Positions 16,257 to 24,485 of a stretch of DNA of 64,000 nt are shown in pieces. The position numbers and the translations under genes are program-made. Origin of the DNA: Bin87 sp965220105 (GTDB lineage: Bacteria; Chloroflexota; Dehalococcoidia; Lucifugimonadales; UBA3495); contig OZ244811.1 in NCBI GenBank assembly GCA_965220105.1, forward strand, positions 3,906,001 through 3,970,000, in the 5' to 3' direction. Each line of letters begins with the position of its first letter. Positions within the stretch are counted from its first letter, which is position 1. The notes below the pieces were generated by a model. That model saw only the letters and a list, made by a program, of their open reading frames with translations, did not search any database and was not told the DNA's origin.

Positions 16257-17432
16257 TCAGACCGGGATGAGCACGATGTCCCGCTGGACGGGGGACGAGG
16301 CGTAGGGTCCGTCTTCGCTCATGTAGGCGTCGATCTCGGAGCGGACACCGAATTCGGGCAGGTAGATGCCGGGTTCTATCGAGAAACCAACGCCCGGGAT
16401 GACGCGGCGGGTGTCGTGGGTTTCGAAGTTGTCCAGGTTGACGCCTTCTCCGTGGACGGTGTGGTAGATGCTGTGGCCGAGGCGATGGGTGAAATATTCG
16501 CCGTAGCCTTGGTCTGAAATGTAACGGCGGGCGATATCGTCGGCCTGCCAACCCTGCACGGTCTCGCCGCGGGCATACTGGTCCTGGAGGAAATCCAGGG
16601 CGGCGTCCCGAGCGCCGAGCACGATATCAAAGACTTCGCGGCAATGAGGCGGTGGATCATCGCCGACGTAGGCGGTCCAGGTAATGTCGGCGTAGACGCT
16701 GCCGGGCGCGTCTTCCCGGGCCCACAGGTCGATGAGAACCCAGTCCCCGGGACCAATGACGCTGCTGCCGGACGCGGCGGGCTCGTAGTGGGGGTCGGAG
16801 CAGTGGGCGTTGGTCGAGACGATGGGGCCGTCGGTGGTGGTGAGGCCCTCCTCGCGGAACCGGCGGCGGATAAACTCAGCGATTTCGAACTCGGTGGGTT
16901 GTTGGTCGAGGCTTTGGCCGATGAGGTCGAAGGCTTCGTTGACGATGCGACCCAGCAGGTCAGCGGCCCGGCGATGACCGGCCAGCTGCTCCGGCGACCA
17001 GCGCTGGGTGGCGTATTGCATCAGGTCGGCTGACGACACCACCTCCGGGCCCATGCTGCGAACCAGCTCGACGGTGCCGGCGTCAACGCGGGAAACCCGG
17101 GGCAGGCTGTTGCGGGGAGAATACTCCATTGCAACGCGGCCGGCGGCGCCGATGGTCTCCTGCAACGCTGCTTCCAGGGAGGTGCGGCTGCTGTACACGA
17201 CGGTTGCCACGCCAGCGTCGGAAAACTTGCCGGCGTCGACGTGGTGCGTGAGCAGGCGAGGTTGACCGTCGGCGGGAACGTACAGGAACACCGGTCGGGT
17301 GACGTGGCCAGAGGGAGTCGCCACCTGATTCAGCACGGGATTGCAGCCCAGGTAGTCGAAGATGAGCCAGCCGGGGAGGCCTTCAGCCTGCATGAACTCG
17401 CGTGCGTCGGTGAGCATCCGTTCGTTGGCCAT
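16257..17432 (-). CDS. M24 family metallopeptidase (Xaa-Pro aminopeptidase type)
   Basis: Pita-bread-fold peptidase, 391 residues, predicted to cleave Xaa-Pro dipeptides or related imino bonds with two metal ions. An N-terminal creatinase-like domain spans about residues 5-140. The C-terminal M24 domain keeps all ligands: Asp235 (LIDLW), Asp249 (ADITWT), His in THRLGHSIYH (316/320), Glu353 (SIEPGIY) and Glu366 (RSEID). It is followed upstream by an unusual SDR and a CoA-transferase on the same strand, so a catabolic rather than housekeeping role is possible. Some members of this fold act on non-peptide amides. Confidence 0.88.
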   Translation of the reverse strand: MANERMLTDAREFMQAEGLPGWLIFDYLGCNPVLNQVATPSGHVTRPVFLYVPADGQPRLLTHHVDAGKFSDAGVATVVYSSRTSLEAALQETIGAAGRVAMEYSPRNSLPRVSRVDAGTVELVRSMGPEVVSSADLMQYATQRWSPEQLAGHRRAADLLGRIVNEAFDLIGQSLDQQPTEFEIAEFIRRRFREEGLTTTDGPIVSTNAHCSDPHYEPAASGSSVIGPGDWVLIDLWAREDAPGSVYADITWTAYVGDDPPPHCREVFDIVLGARDAALDFLQDQYARGETVQGWQADDIARRYISDQGYGEYFTHRLGHSIYHTVHGEGVNLDNFETHDTRRVIPGVGFSIEPGIYLPEFGVRSEIDAYMSEDGPYASSPVQRDIVLIPV

Positions 17433-17526
17433 GGCAGTTTCACCTGGTTTGGCGGGAGCGGCGGCGAGACTTCGTTGAACCGGGAGGGACTCGAAGGCCG
17501 CCAGGACTGGGCAGGATTGCCCAAGG

Positions 17527-18354
17527 TTAAGCGTAGGTGTGGTGCAGTCCGCCGTCGACGATGATGTTGGCGCCGGTAAGGTAGGAAGCCTTTTTGGAGG
17601 CGATCATGCAGATGATGTCGCCGATTTCGTGAGGCTTGGCCATGCGCTTCATGGGAATGGACTTGACCACTTCCTGCAACATCGCGTCGGCGCGCTGGCT
17701 GATGGCATCATCATCCGCGTCGGCGCCCAGTTCTTCGGCGGCGCGGCAGCGCATGGTAGCGAGGGTTTCCTGGCTCTGCACACCTTCGTAGATGATGTTG
17801 TTGACGGTGATGCTTGACGCCGCCAGCTCCGAGGCCAGGCCTTTGAAGTAGGCCAGGATGGGCGCCATGGTGGCCGAGGAGAGCGCGCTCTGCGGGGATA
17901 CTTCCAGGGCGGACAGGGGAAGGAGATTGATGATGCGACCCTCACGGAGCCGCTTCATGTGGGGTATGACCTCCCGCACCAGGTGCACGGCGGAAAAGAA
18001 GTTGCGGGACAGCGCCGGTTCGATCTGGTCGTCCTGGAGGTTGGCGGTGTTGCTGATGTTCTCTTCCTGTACGACGTTGACCAGGACGCTGACATCGCCC
18101 TGGCGGTGCAGGGTTTCCCGGACGAGCCGACGGATGTCCTGCTCCTTGTCCAGGTCGGCGATCATGCCCCGGAAACGTTCCTGGGAGATGTTTTGTCGGG
18201 CCAGTTCCAGCTCGACGTGGCGCATGTGATGGTTATCCGGCGCCGACAGGGCGAGCACGGCTCCTTCCCTGGCCAGGGCTACGGCGGCGGCGGTCGTGAT
18301 ACCCAGATGGGCGTTGACGACCAGCGTGATTTCGTTTTCCAACCCCAGATCCAT
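17527..18354 (-). CDS. SDR-fold protein lacking catalytic residues (pseudoenzyme candidate)
   Basis: Rossmann-fold protein of the short-chain dehydrogenase family, 275 residues. The fold is recognisable by its length, the ITVNNIIYEGV strand and the C-terminal KPHEIGDIICMIASKKASYLTGANIIVDGG segment. The cofactor motif TGxxxGxG is replaced by VNAHLGITTAA near residues 13-23, and NNAG by VNVV. At the YxxxK position the aligned residues are Ser159 and Met163, with no catalytic Ser in the INLLP strand (142-146). It should not catalyse ordinary SDR chemistry. It lies between the M24 peptidase and CoA-transferase genes on the same strand and may be a subunit or scaffold. Confidence 0.8.
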   Translation of the reverse strand: MDLGLENEITLVVNAHLGITTAAAVALAREGAVLALSAPDNHHMRHVELELARQNISQERFRGMIADLDKEQDIRRLVRETLHRQGDVSVLVNVVQEENISNTANLQDDQIEPALSRNFFSAVHLVREVIPHMKRLREGRIINLLPLSALEVSPQSALSSATMAPILAYFKGLASELAASSITVNNIIYEGVQSQETLATMRCRAAEELGADADDDAISQRADAMLQEVVKSIPMKRMAKPHEIGDIICMIASKKASYLTGANIIVDGGLHHTYA

Positions 18355-18384
18355 CAGGCTTCCCCCTACACTTCCCGTTGGCGT

Positions 18385-19575
18385 TCAGATAACGCCAGCC
18401 TCGGCCATCTGGTCGACGTCGGAATCGGAATACCCCAAAGAATTGAGAATCTGCCGATTGTGTTCACCCAAAAGCGGCGGCGGCTTTTCCAGTGCGCCGG
18501 GTGTATCGGAGAATTTGAGGGGCAAACCGGTCTGCTTGATGTTGCCGAGAGTCGGGTGCGGCATTTCCAGTAGCATTTCCCGATGCAGGACCTGTGGGTC
18601 GGTGAAGACGTCGGCCAGGTCGTTGATGGGACCGGCCGGTACGCTCGCCGCCTGCAGGTCGGCGACCCATTCGTCGGCTTCTTTAGCAAGGAAGAATTCC
18701 TGCAGGAGCGGCACCAGCTCGGCCCGGTGATACACACGCGTACCGTTATTAACGTAATTTGGGTGCTCGTGGAGGTCCATGCGGTTGATGCCCTGGCAGA
18801 AGCGGTCCCAAAGGCGGTCGGAGCCGACGGCGACGTTGAAGTACTTGCCGTCGCTGCCCATGAAGGCCTGGTAGGGCACCAGGGTAGGATGGGCGGCGCC
18901 CAGCCGTTTGGGGGCCTCGCCGGTGGCGAAGTAGTAGCCGGCCTGGTAGGTCATCCAGGCCACCTGGGCGTCGAGCATGGACAGGTCGATGTTCTGGCCC
19001 TTGCCGCTGGCAGTAGCCCGGTGGAACAGGGCGGCCATGATGGCGAAGGCGGCCCACATGCCGGCGCCGATGTCGGCCACGGCGATGCCGACCTTCTGGG
19101 GGTCGCCGCCGAGGTCGCCGGTGATGCTCATTATGCCGCTGATGCCCTGCATGATCTGGTCGTAGGCTGGGCGACTCTGGTAGGGGCCGTTGGCGCCGAA
19201 ACCGGAGATCGAACAGTAAACGATGCCGGGGTTGACCTGCTTCACCTCTTCGTAGGAGAGATTGAAGCGCCCCATCACGCCGGGAGTGAAGTTTTCGACC
19301 ACCACGTCAGCGTCGGCGGCCAGTTTGAGGAACACCTGCTGGGCCTTTTCGTCCCGGAGGTTTAGGGTCAGGCTGCGCTTGTTGCGGTTGACGGACAGGA
19401 AGTAGGCGGATTCTTCGCCGATGAACGGCGGGCCCCATTTACGGGTATCGTCTCCGCTGCCGGGCATTTCGATTTTGATTACGTCGGAACCGTAATCGCC
19501 CAGCATCAGCGTGCAGAACGGCCCGGCCAATGCACGGGTCAAGTCCAGTACTTTTATGCCTTCCAAGGGCCTCAT
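18385..19575 (-). CDS. CaiB/BaiF family CoA-transferase
   Basis: Class III CoA-transferase, 396 residues, moving CoA between acyl-CoA and a free carboxylic acid through an aspartyl anhydride. Landmarks are MRPLEGIKVLDLTRALAGPFCTLMLGDYGSDVIKIE, NRNKRSLTLNLRDEKAQ, VVENFTPGVMGRF, the catalytic Asp in DLSMLDAQVAWMTYQ and a C-terminal LGEHNRQILNSLGYS. AAGGAG lies upstream of ATG. The specific acids are unknown; relatives include formyl-CoA, crotonobetaine and succinyl-CoA-dependent enzymes. First gene of a three-gene minus-strand cluster. Confidence 0.93.
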   Translation of the reverse strand: MRPLEGIKVLDLTRALAGPFCTLMLGDYGSDVIKIEMPGSGDDTRKWGPPFIGEESAYFLSVNRNKRSLTLNLRDEKAQQVFLKLAADADVVVENFTPGVMGRFNLSYEEVKQVNPGIVYCSISGFGANGPYQSRPAYDQIMQGISGIMSITGDLGGDPQKVGIAVADIGAGMWAAFAIMAALFHRATASGKGQNIDLSMLDAQVAWMTYQAGYYFATGEAPKRLGAAHPTLVPYQAFMGSDGKYFNVAVGSDRLWDRFCQGINRMDLHEHPNYVNNGTRVYHRAELVPLLQEFFLAKEADEWVADLQAASVPAGPINDLADVFTDPQVLHREMLLEMPHPTLGNIKQTGLPLKFSDTPGALEKPPPLLGEHNRQILNSLGYSDSDVDQMAEAGVI

Positions 19576-20107
19576 GATCGATTACTCCTTCAATCGCTCC
19601 CCCTGACCATAACCGCAGCGGGCGCGGATGCGCTGGGTATTATAGCGCAAGATTCGGCGAAATCTTGGAAATCCACCGGGGCGTGTCACCAAAAAGAGCG
19701 CCAATTTTGCCAGGCGTCCGAGCGAAGCGTAAGTGCTTGCCCTTCCCTGGCCCACTTTTTCCGGGGTCCGCTCCCTTTGGAGCGGTTCCGGTTTCATTTG
19801 TCATTGCGAGGAGCAAAGCGACGTGGCGATCTCGATGCGGTTGAACCTACGTCGGTGAACCGCCGTTGCTACAGGCGACGAGATTGCCACGCTGCGCTCG
19901 CAATGACAATAGAGGTGACCTGGCGACAGCGTTGGTCGATGCGCCTGCGAGATTGCCACGTCGCTATGCTCCTCGCAATGACGGTAGGGGATTGCCCCGC
20001 TGCGCTGGCAATGACAAAGTGGGAACGCATGAGTTTCTTGTCCAGATCGCCCATTGGTTGGTATTATACGCATCAACCGAATCCAGCATTGATAATAGGA
20101 GGAAATG
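19576..20107. other. Repeat-rich intergenic region
   Basis: No gene seen in this 532-bp gap between divergent genes. It holds a full 109-bp element (19799-19908) and, next to it, a second partial unit at about 19909-20020 related to the MITE copies at 27101 and 54201 (GGCGACAGCGTTGGTCGATG, then GAGATTGCCAC and CGCAATGAC). A TATTATA-like motif near 20066 could serve the downstream VOC gene. Confidence 0.7.
19799..19908. repeat. 109-bp palindromic dispersed element, second copy
   Basis: Begins TGTCATTGCGAGGAGC and ends GCTCGCAATGACA; the interior is the reverse complement of the 11481-11589 copy. No target duplication seen. Confidence 0.8.
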
Positions 20108-20608
20108 ATGGGCTACACGCCGAGAGGACTAGGGCACGTCAACATTTTTGTACGCAATGCGGAGCGCTCGCGCGAATGGTACGAGGATCTGCTGGGGCTG
20201 CACACCTACGGGTTTTTCCCGGGCCGCGCGGCTTTCATGTCGGCTGACCTGGGAAACTCCCACGAAATCGCGCTGTCCCAGGTGGGGGATGACGCCGAAG
20301 GACCCCACGGCGGGCAGGTCGGTCTGAACCACATGGCTTGGTATATGGATACGCTCGACGACCTGAAAGAGCTGTATCACCGGGTCAAAGAGAAGGGGAT
20401 CGAGATTGACCGGGTTTCCGACCACGGCCACGCCATCGGCATCTACATCCGCGACCCTGACGGCAATGGCATCGAGCTATCCTATGAAATGCCTCGGGAG
20501 CAGTGGGGTCACGACGAGAGCCAGTACATGATTGGCGGAACCGAAAAGGGCCGGATGCCCGGACCCTGGGATGAAGAACTGGCCCGTCAGGCGGCAGGGG
20601 TCAGGTAG
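20108..20608 (+). CDS. VOC-family metalloprotein (glyoxalase/extradiol dioxygenase superfamily)
   Basis: Vicinal-oxygen-chelate fold protein of 166 residues. It begins GYTPRGLGHVNIFVRNAERSREWYEDLLGLHTYGF, with metal ligands apparently His in GHVNIFV, His in LNHMAW and Glu in IRDPDGNGIELSYE, a 2-His-1-Glu pattern seen in extradiol dioxygenases and related enzymes. ATG 20108 fits AGGAGG five bases upstream better than the adjacent ATG at 20105. Substrate unknown; ring-cleavage, isomerase and lyase activities all occur in this fold. Confidence 0.87.
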   Translation: MGYTPRGLGHVNIFVRNAERSREWYEDLLGLHTYGFFPGRAAFMSADLGNSHEIALSQVGDDAEGPHGGQVGLNHMAWYMDTLDDLKELYHRVKEKGIEIDRVSDHGHAIGIYIRDPDGNGIELSYEMPREQWGHDESQYMIGGTEKGRMPGPWDEELARQAAGVR

Positions 20609-20637
20609 TCCCGATCTCGCACGCGGGTCAATTCTGG

Positions 20638-20657
20638 GGGGCGCTTACCGGCGCCCC
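20638..20657 (+). terminator. Hairpin after the VOC gene
   Basis: Arms GGGGCGC (20638-20644) and GCGCCCC (20651-20657) around TTACCG, followed by a weak T-containing tail. Moderate terminator candidate. Confidence 0.5.
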
Positions 20658-20861
20658 TCATCTCTATGGCGGCTGGTACGGAGGGCCGGCGCGATTGAGT
20701 CGGGCCGGATTTGCGTATGGTACTATGGCGCCATTCACTATCAGGGTGTGCTCGTGCGGGGCGAACGGGAACGTCCAGAGCATGAGCCAGCTTGCGGCAA
20801 ACGATGTTAATGACGACGGAATCAGACGAAGGAAATCACTAACCGAAATGGGAGGTGCACT

Positions 20862-23195
20862 ATGACCACCACTCAAAAGTCTGCGGCTACCGAGGGTTAC
20901 CGGGTAATCGGCAGTCGCCCCATCCGCCACGACGGGACCGACAAGGTTACGGGCCGGGCGCAGTACGGGGCCGACATCCGCATGCCTGGAATGCTGCATG
21001 CCAAGATATTGCGAAGCCCGCACGCCCACGCGCGCATCAAGAGCATCGACACCTCCCGCGCGGAGGCGATGCCGGGAGTCCGCGCCGTATTGACATCGGC
21101 GGATTTCCCGCAGGCGACGGGTCGGGTGATCGACTTGGGCGAAGGGGCGATGATCAACCCCAAGTTCCTGAGCAACAACTGCCTGGCGGCGGAGAAGGCG
21201 CTGTACAAAGGCCACGCCATCGCCGCGGTGGCCGCCGACGACGCTCACACCGCCGAGCAGGCGCTGGACCTGATCGACGTAGAATATGAGTTGCTGACGC
21301 CGGTAACCGACGTGGTGGAAGCCATGAGGGACGACGCGCCCCTGGTCCACGAACGGTTGGCCAACCTGACCGACCCCAACGTGCGCCCCGGCGGGTTGAT
21401 GGCGGAAGGCGACACGGGCAAGACGGGGAACGTTTCGAATCGTTATTTCTTCGAATTGGGCGACCTGGCCGCCGGTTTCGCCGAGGCGGACATCGTCATC
21501 GAGCGGGAATTCCGCACCAAGGCCGTCCACCAGGGCTACATTGAACCCCACGCGGCCACGGCCCTGTGGAACCCGGACGATACGCTGACCATCTGGTGCA
21601 GCAGCCAGGGGCATTTTAACGTGCGGGACCAGACCGCGGTCGTCCTGGGCATTCCCGTGTCCAAGATCAAGGTAACCCAGATGGAGATCGGCGGCGGGTT
21701 CGGCGGCAAGACGCTGGTGTACCTGGAGCCGGTAGCGGCGGCGCTGTCGCGCAAGACGGGCCGGCCGGTGAAGGTAACCATGTCTCGCACCGAGGTGTTC
21801 GAGGGAACCGGGCCCACGTCGGGCGGCTACCTGCGCGTTAAGATGGGAGTCACCAACGCCGGCAAGATTACAGCGGCGGACGTGGACCTGTTCTACGAGG
21901 CGGGAGCCTACCCCGGTTCGCCGGTAAATCCGGGCGCCCAGTGCGCGTTGTCCTGCTACAACATTCCCAACGGGCGCGTAGAGGCGGCGGACGTGTTGCT
22001 GAACCACCCCAAGACGGCGGCGTATCGCGCGCCGGGCTCGCCGGCAGCGGCCTTTGCCGTGGAATCGGTGGTGGACGAACTGTGCGAAGCCCTGGGGATG
22101 GACAAGCTGGAGTTTCGGGCGCTGAACGGCGCCCGGGAAGGCGATCGTCGCGTCACCGGCCCCCAGTTTGGCAGCATCGGCTGGCAGGAAACGGTGCAGA
22201 CCGGTCGCGACCATGACCACTGGAATGCGCCCATTGACCGGTCGCCGGAAGCGGAGGGCAAGAAGGTGGGCCGCGGCGTTGCCGGCGGCTTCTGGTTCAA
22301 CGGAACCGGACCGGCCAGCGCCATCGTCAGCGTGTTGGCCGACGGCACGGTTACGCTGGTGGAGGGTTCACCGGACATCGGCGGGAGCCGGGCAGTCGCC
22401 GCCATGCACGTGGCCGAAGTGCTGGGCATCGCCGCCGAGGACGTCAACCCGTCGGTGGGCGATACCAACTCCATCGGGTTCACCTCGATGACCGGTGGCA
22501 GCGGCGTGGCGTTCAAGACCGGTTGGGCTTCCTACGAGGCGGCCCAGGACGTGGTGCAACAGATGGTGAATCGGGCCGCGCGCATCTGGGACATCGAACC
22601 CGAAAACGTCGAATATGCCGACGGCGTGATTCAGCACAAGTCCGAGCCGGAGTTGCGCTTTACCTTCCAGGAACTGGCCAGTCGGCTCAACGGCACGGGC
22701 GGGCCCATCGTCGGCAAGGCCAACGTTGACCCCCGGGGAGCGGGCGGCGCGTACGCGCTGCACATCGCCGACGTGGCCGTCGACGAGGACACCGGCAAGG
22801 TGGACATTCTGCGCTACACGGCCATCCAGGACGCCGGCACCGCGATCCATCCTTCCTACGTGGAGGGACAGATCCAGGGCGGCGCGGTGCAGGGCATCGG
22901 CTGGGCGCTCAACGAAGAGTACTTCTTCAATGACAATGCCCAGATGCAAAATTCCAGTTTCCTGGACTACCGCATGCCGACGGCGCTGGACCTGCCAATG
23001 ATTGACGCCGTGGTGGTGGAAGTTCCGAACCCGGGGCATCCCTATGGAGTGCGTGGCGTGGGCGAAGTTCCCATCGTCCCGCCCATGGCGGCCATCGCCA
23101 ACGCCATCCACGATGCGGTGGGAGTTCGCATGCCGAACCTGCCGATGAACCCCGGTGCAGTGCTGGAAGCACTGTGGGCGCAGAACGGCGGGTAA
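20862..23195 (+). CDS. Xanthine dehydrogenase-family molybdopterin-binding subunit
   Basis: Large molybdenum-cofactor subunit of a hydroxylase of the xanthine/aldehyde oxidase family, 777 residues. The N-terminal a/b-hammerhead domain (VTGRAQYGADIRMPGMLHAKILRSPHAHARI) is followed by Mo-cofactor domains with GGGFGGKT, the AYRAPG active-site loop and the catalytic Glu in GVRGVGEVP near residue 740. GGAGGTG precedes ATG. The usual FAD and 2Fe-2S subunit genes are absent on either side, so partner subunits must be encoded elsewhere, or this subunit works with another system. Substrate unknown. Confidence 0.93.
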   Translation: MTTTQKSAATEGYRVIGSRPIRHDGTDKVTGRAQYGADIRMPGMLHAKILRSPHAHARIKSIDTSRAEAMPGVRAVLTSADFPQATGRVIDLGEGAMINPKFLSNNCLAAEKALYKGHAIAAVAADDAHTAEQALDLIDVEYELLTPVTDVVEAMRDDAPLVHERLANLTDPNVRPGGLMAEGDTGKTGNVSNRYFFELGDLAAGFAEADIVIEREFRTKAVHQGYIEPHAATALWNPDDTLTIWCSSQGHFNVRDQTAVVLGIPVSKIKVTQMEIGGGFGGKTLVYLEPVAAALSRKTGRPVKVTMSRTEVFEGTGPTSGGYLRVKMGVTNAGKITAADVDLFYEAGAYPGSPVNPGAQCALSCYNIPNGRVEAADVLLNHPKTAAYRAPGSPAAAFAVESVVDELCEALGMDKLEFRALNGAREGDRRVTGPQFGSIGWQETVQTGRDHDHWNAPIDRSPEAEGKKVGRGVAGGFWFNGTGPASAIVSVLADGTVTLVEGSPDIGGSRAVAAMHVAEVLGIAAEDVNPSVGDTNSIGFTSMTGGSGVAFKTGWASYEAAQDVVQQMVNRAARIWDIEPENVEYADGVIQHKSEPELRFTFQELASRLNGTGGPIVGKANVDPRGAGGAYALHIADVAVDEDTGKVDILRYTAIQDAGTAIHPSYVEGQIQGGAVQGIGWALNEEYFFNDNAQMQNSSFLDYRMPTALDLPMIDAVVVEVPNPGHPYGVRGVGEVPIVPPMAAIANAIHDAVGVRMPNLPMNPGAVLEALWAQNGG

Positions 23196-23222
23196 TGCGG
23201 CGCGATATCTGTTAGCAACAAC

Positions 23223-23251
23223 GTTGGGGCGTATAATTAATGCGCCCCAAC
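23223..23251 (+). terminator. Intrinsic terminator with TATAAT in the loop
   Basis: Arms GTTGGGGCG (23223-23231) and CGCCCCAAC (23243-23251) are followed by TTTCATT. The loop begins with TATAAT at 23232-23237, which could act as a -10 box for the gene at 23282. Confidence 0.7.
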
Positions 23252-23281
23252 TTTCATTCTCACTGAATTAGCAGATACCCG

Positions 23282-24085
23282 ATGTCCACGATGCAAACGC
23301 CGCAGGACGAAATTTCCGCGATACAGGCAACCCTGGCGCTCCATGCGGAAGACCTGGAGCGCATTAAGCAGCAGTTGCCCGAGATTGCCGGCGCCGTGCG
23401 CCAGGCCATTGAGCAGGCGACTGCGGAGTTCGTTGCCGCCCACGAGCGCATAGAGCGGGAGTTGAATGCTGTCCGCGAAAGACAGGAAGCCCAGGCCGGC
23501 GAAATCGCCATCATCAAGGGGACGCTGTCTGTGCTGGTCATCCGCACCGATGTAGTAGTCGCCCGTATCGATGAAGTGGTTGACCGCACCGATGTAGTAG
23601 TCGCCCATATCGATGAAGTGGTTGACCGCACCGATGTAGTAGTCGCCCATATTGCTGAAGTGAAGGCCAGTACCGATGCCATGTCCAGAACCCTAACGGA
23701 AACCAGCAGTCGGGTTGGCAATCTCACCGGAACCCGGTTTGAACGCGGTGTTGCCAAGACAATCTCGCGCCGGCTGAGCCGCGGTATCGGGTTGTCGCAG
23801 ATACAGGTACTGCATACGGATTGGGGCGAAACCGATACCGCGCTCCTAATGTCCCTGAACGAATCCAACACTATCAGCGACGATGAACACTACGATCTGC
23901 TGGCTGCCGACGTCATCGTCGCCGGCCAAAACGTCGCGGGGCACCTCGCCTACGCCGTTGTGGAAATCGGCGTGACGGTGAACAGCACTCACGTGAACCG
24001 GTCTGCCCGCCGCGCCCGGACGCTGGCCAGGGCAACCGGCGAGGAATGTACTGCCGTAATTGCGGTGGCCGCGCCGGAGGATTAG
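23282..24085 (+). CDS. Coiled-coil protein with PD-(D/E)XK-like C-terminal domain
   Basis: Hypothetical protein of 267 residues. Residues about 1-85 are a charged helix (coiled coil). About 88-128 contain a 14-residue repeat TDVVVAHIDEVVDR in two full copies and a third partial. The last 90 residues look like a restriction-endonuclease fold (ADVIVAGQNVAGHLAYAVVEIGVTVNSTHVNRSARRARTLA), with Asp and Glu in place but Gly where the catalytic Lys usually sits. This coiled-coil-plus-nuclease arrangement occurs in poorly characterised cyanobacterial and Chloroflexota families. It starts a cluster of four unusual genes. A second ATG is at 23291; neither has a clear Shine-Dalgarno sequence. Confidence 0.7.
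   Translation: MSTMQTPQDEISAIQATLALHAEDLERIKQQLPEIAGAVRQAIEQATAEFVAAHERIERELNAVRERQEAQAGEIAIIKGTLSVLVIRTDVVVARIDEVVDRTDVVVAHIDEVVDRTDVVVAHIAEVKASTDAMSRTLTETSSRVGNLTGTRFERGVAKTISRRLSRGIGLSQIQVLHTDWGETDTALLMSLNESNTISDDEHYDLLAADVIVAGQNVAGHLAYAVVEIGVTVNSTHVNRSARRARTLARATGEECTAVIAVAAPED
23546..23662. repeat. 42-bp coding tandem repeat
   Basis: Units at 23546-23587 and 23588-23629 are almost identical, and a third diverges after about 33 bases. The 14-residue period equals two heptads, so copy number could lengthen the coiled coil in frame. Confidence 0.9.
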
Positions 24086-24091
24086 ATAGCT

Positions 24092-24457
24092 ATGCCGGCC
24101 GAAATCGCCATACCGGAAAACATCCGGTCGCTGCTCAACCGAGCCGACCTGAGTCTGCTGCGCGGCAAGCACGGCCAAGCGTCAACCCTCCTTTGGAAGG
24201 CTACGGAAGCGGCCATCCAGCAGGCGGCTCTGGCTCGCGGCCATAAGTTGCATTCCTCTAACTACGACGATGTGGAACCCTTTATCGACAGCCTGGACCG
24301 GCAGGTTGACCCCGGCCTCGGACTGATGGCAGGTTATCTGAACGCGCTTGAATTCGAGGCCAACGGGAACGGGCAACGGTTAGATTTTGAAGATGTGGTG
24401 TTCTATGAACCCGTCATTCGCTCATTCATAGTCGACCTGCTCGCGATGGTGGAATGA
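24092..24457 (+). CDS. Small PaREP1/HEPN-like helical protein
   Basis: 121-residue all-helical protein with the pattern RADLSLLRGKHGQASTLLWKATEAAIQQAALARGHKLHSS, a central loop and LGLMAGYLNALEFEANGNGQRLDFEDVVFYEPVIRSFI. Two helices around an ALEFEAN segment resemble PaREP1/HEPN-type proteins, where the equivalent region reads A-x-x-LHxNFY. The catalytic HEPN motif RxxxxH is not present, so RNase activity is not predicted. It begins six bases after the previous stop and belongs to the same operon. Confidence 0.55.
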   Translation: MPAEIAIPENIRSLLNRADLSLLRGKHGQASTLLWKATEAAIQQAALARGHKLHSSNYDDVEPFIDSLDRQVDPGLGLMAGYLNALEFEANGNGQRLDFEDVVFYEPVIRSFIVDLLAMVE

Positions 24458-24485
24458 GCCCACCCTATCACTGAGAGCAATTAAA

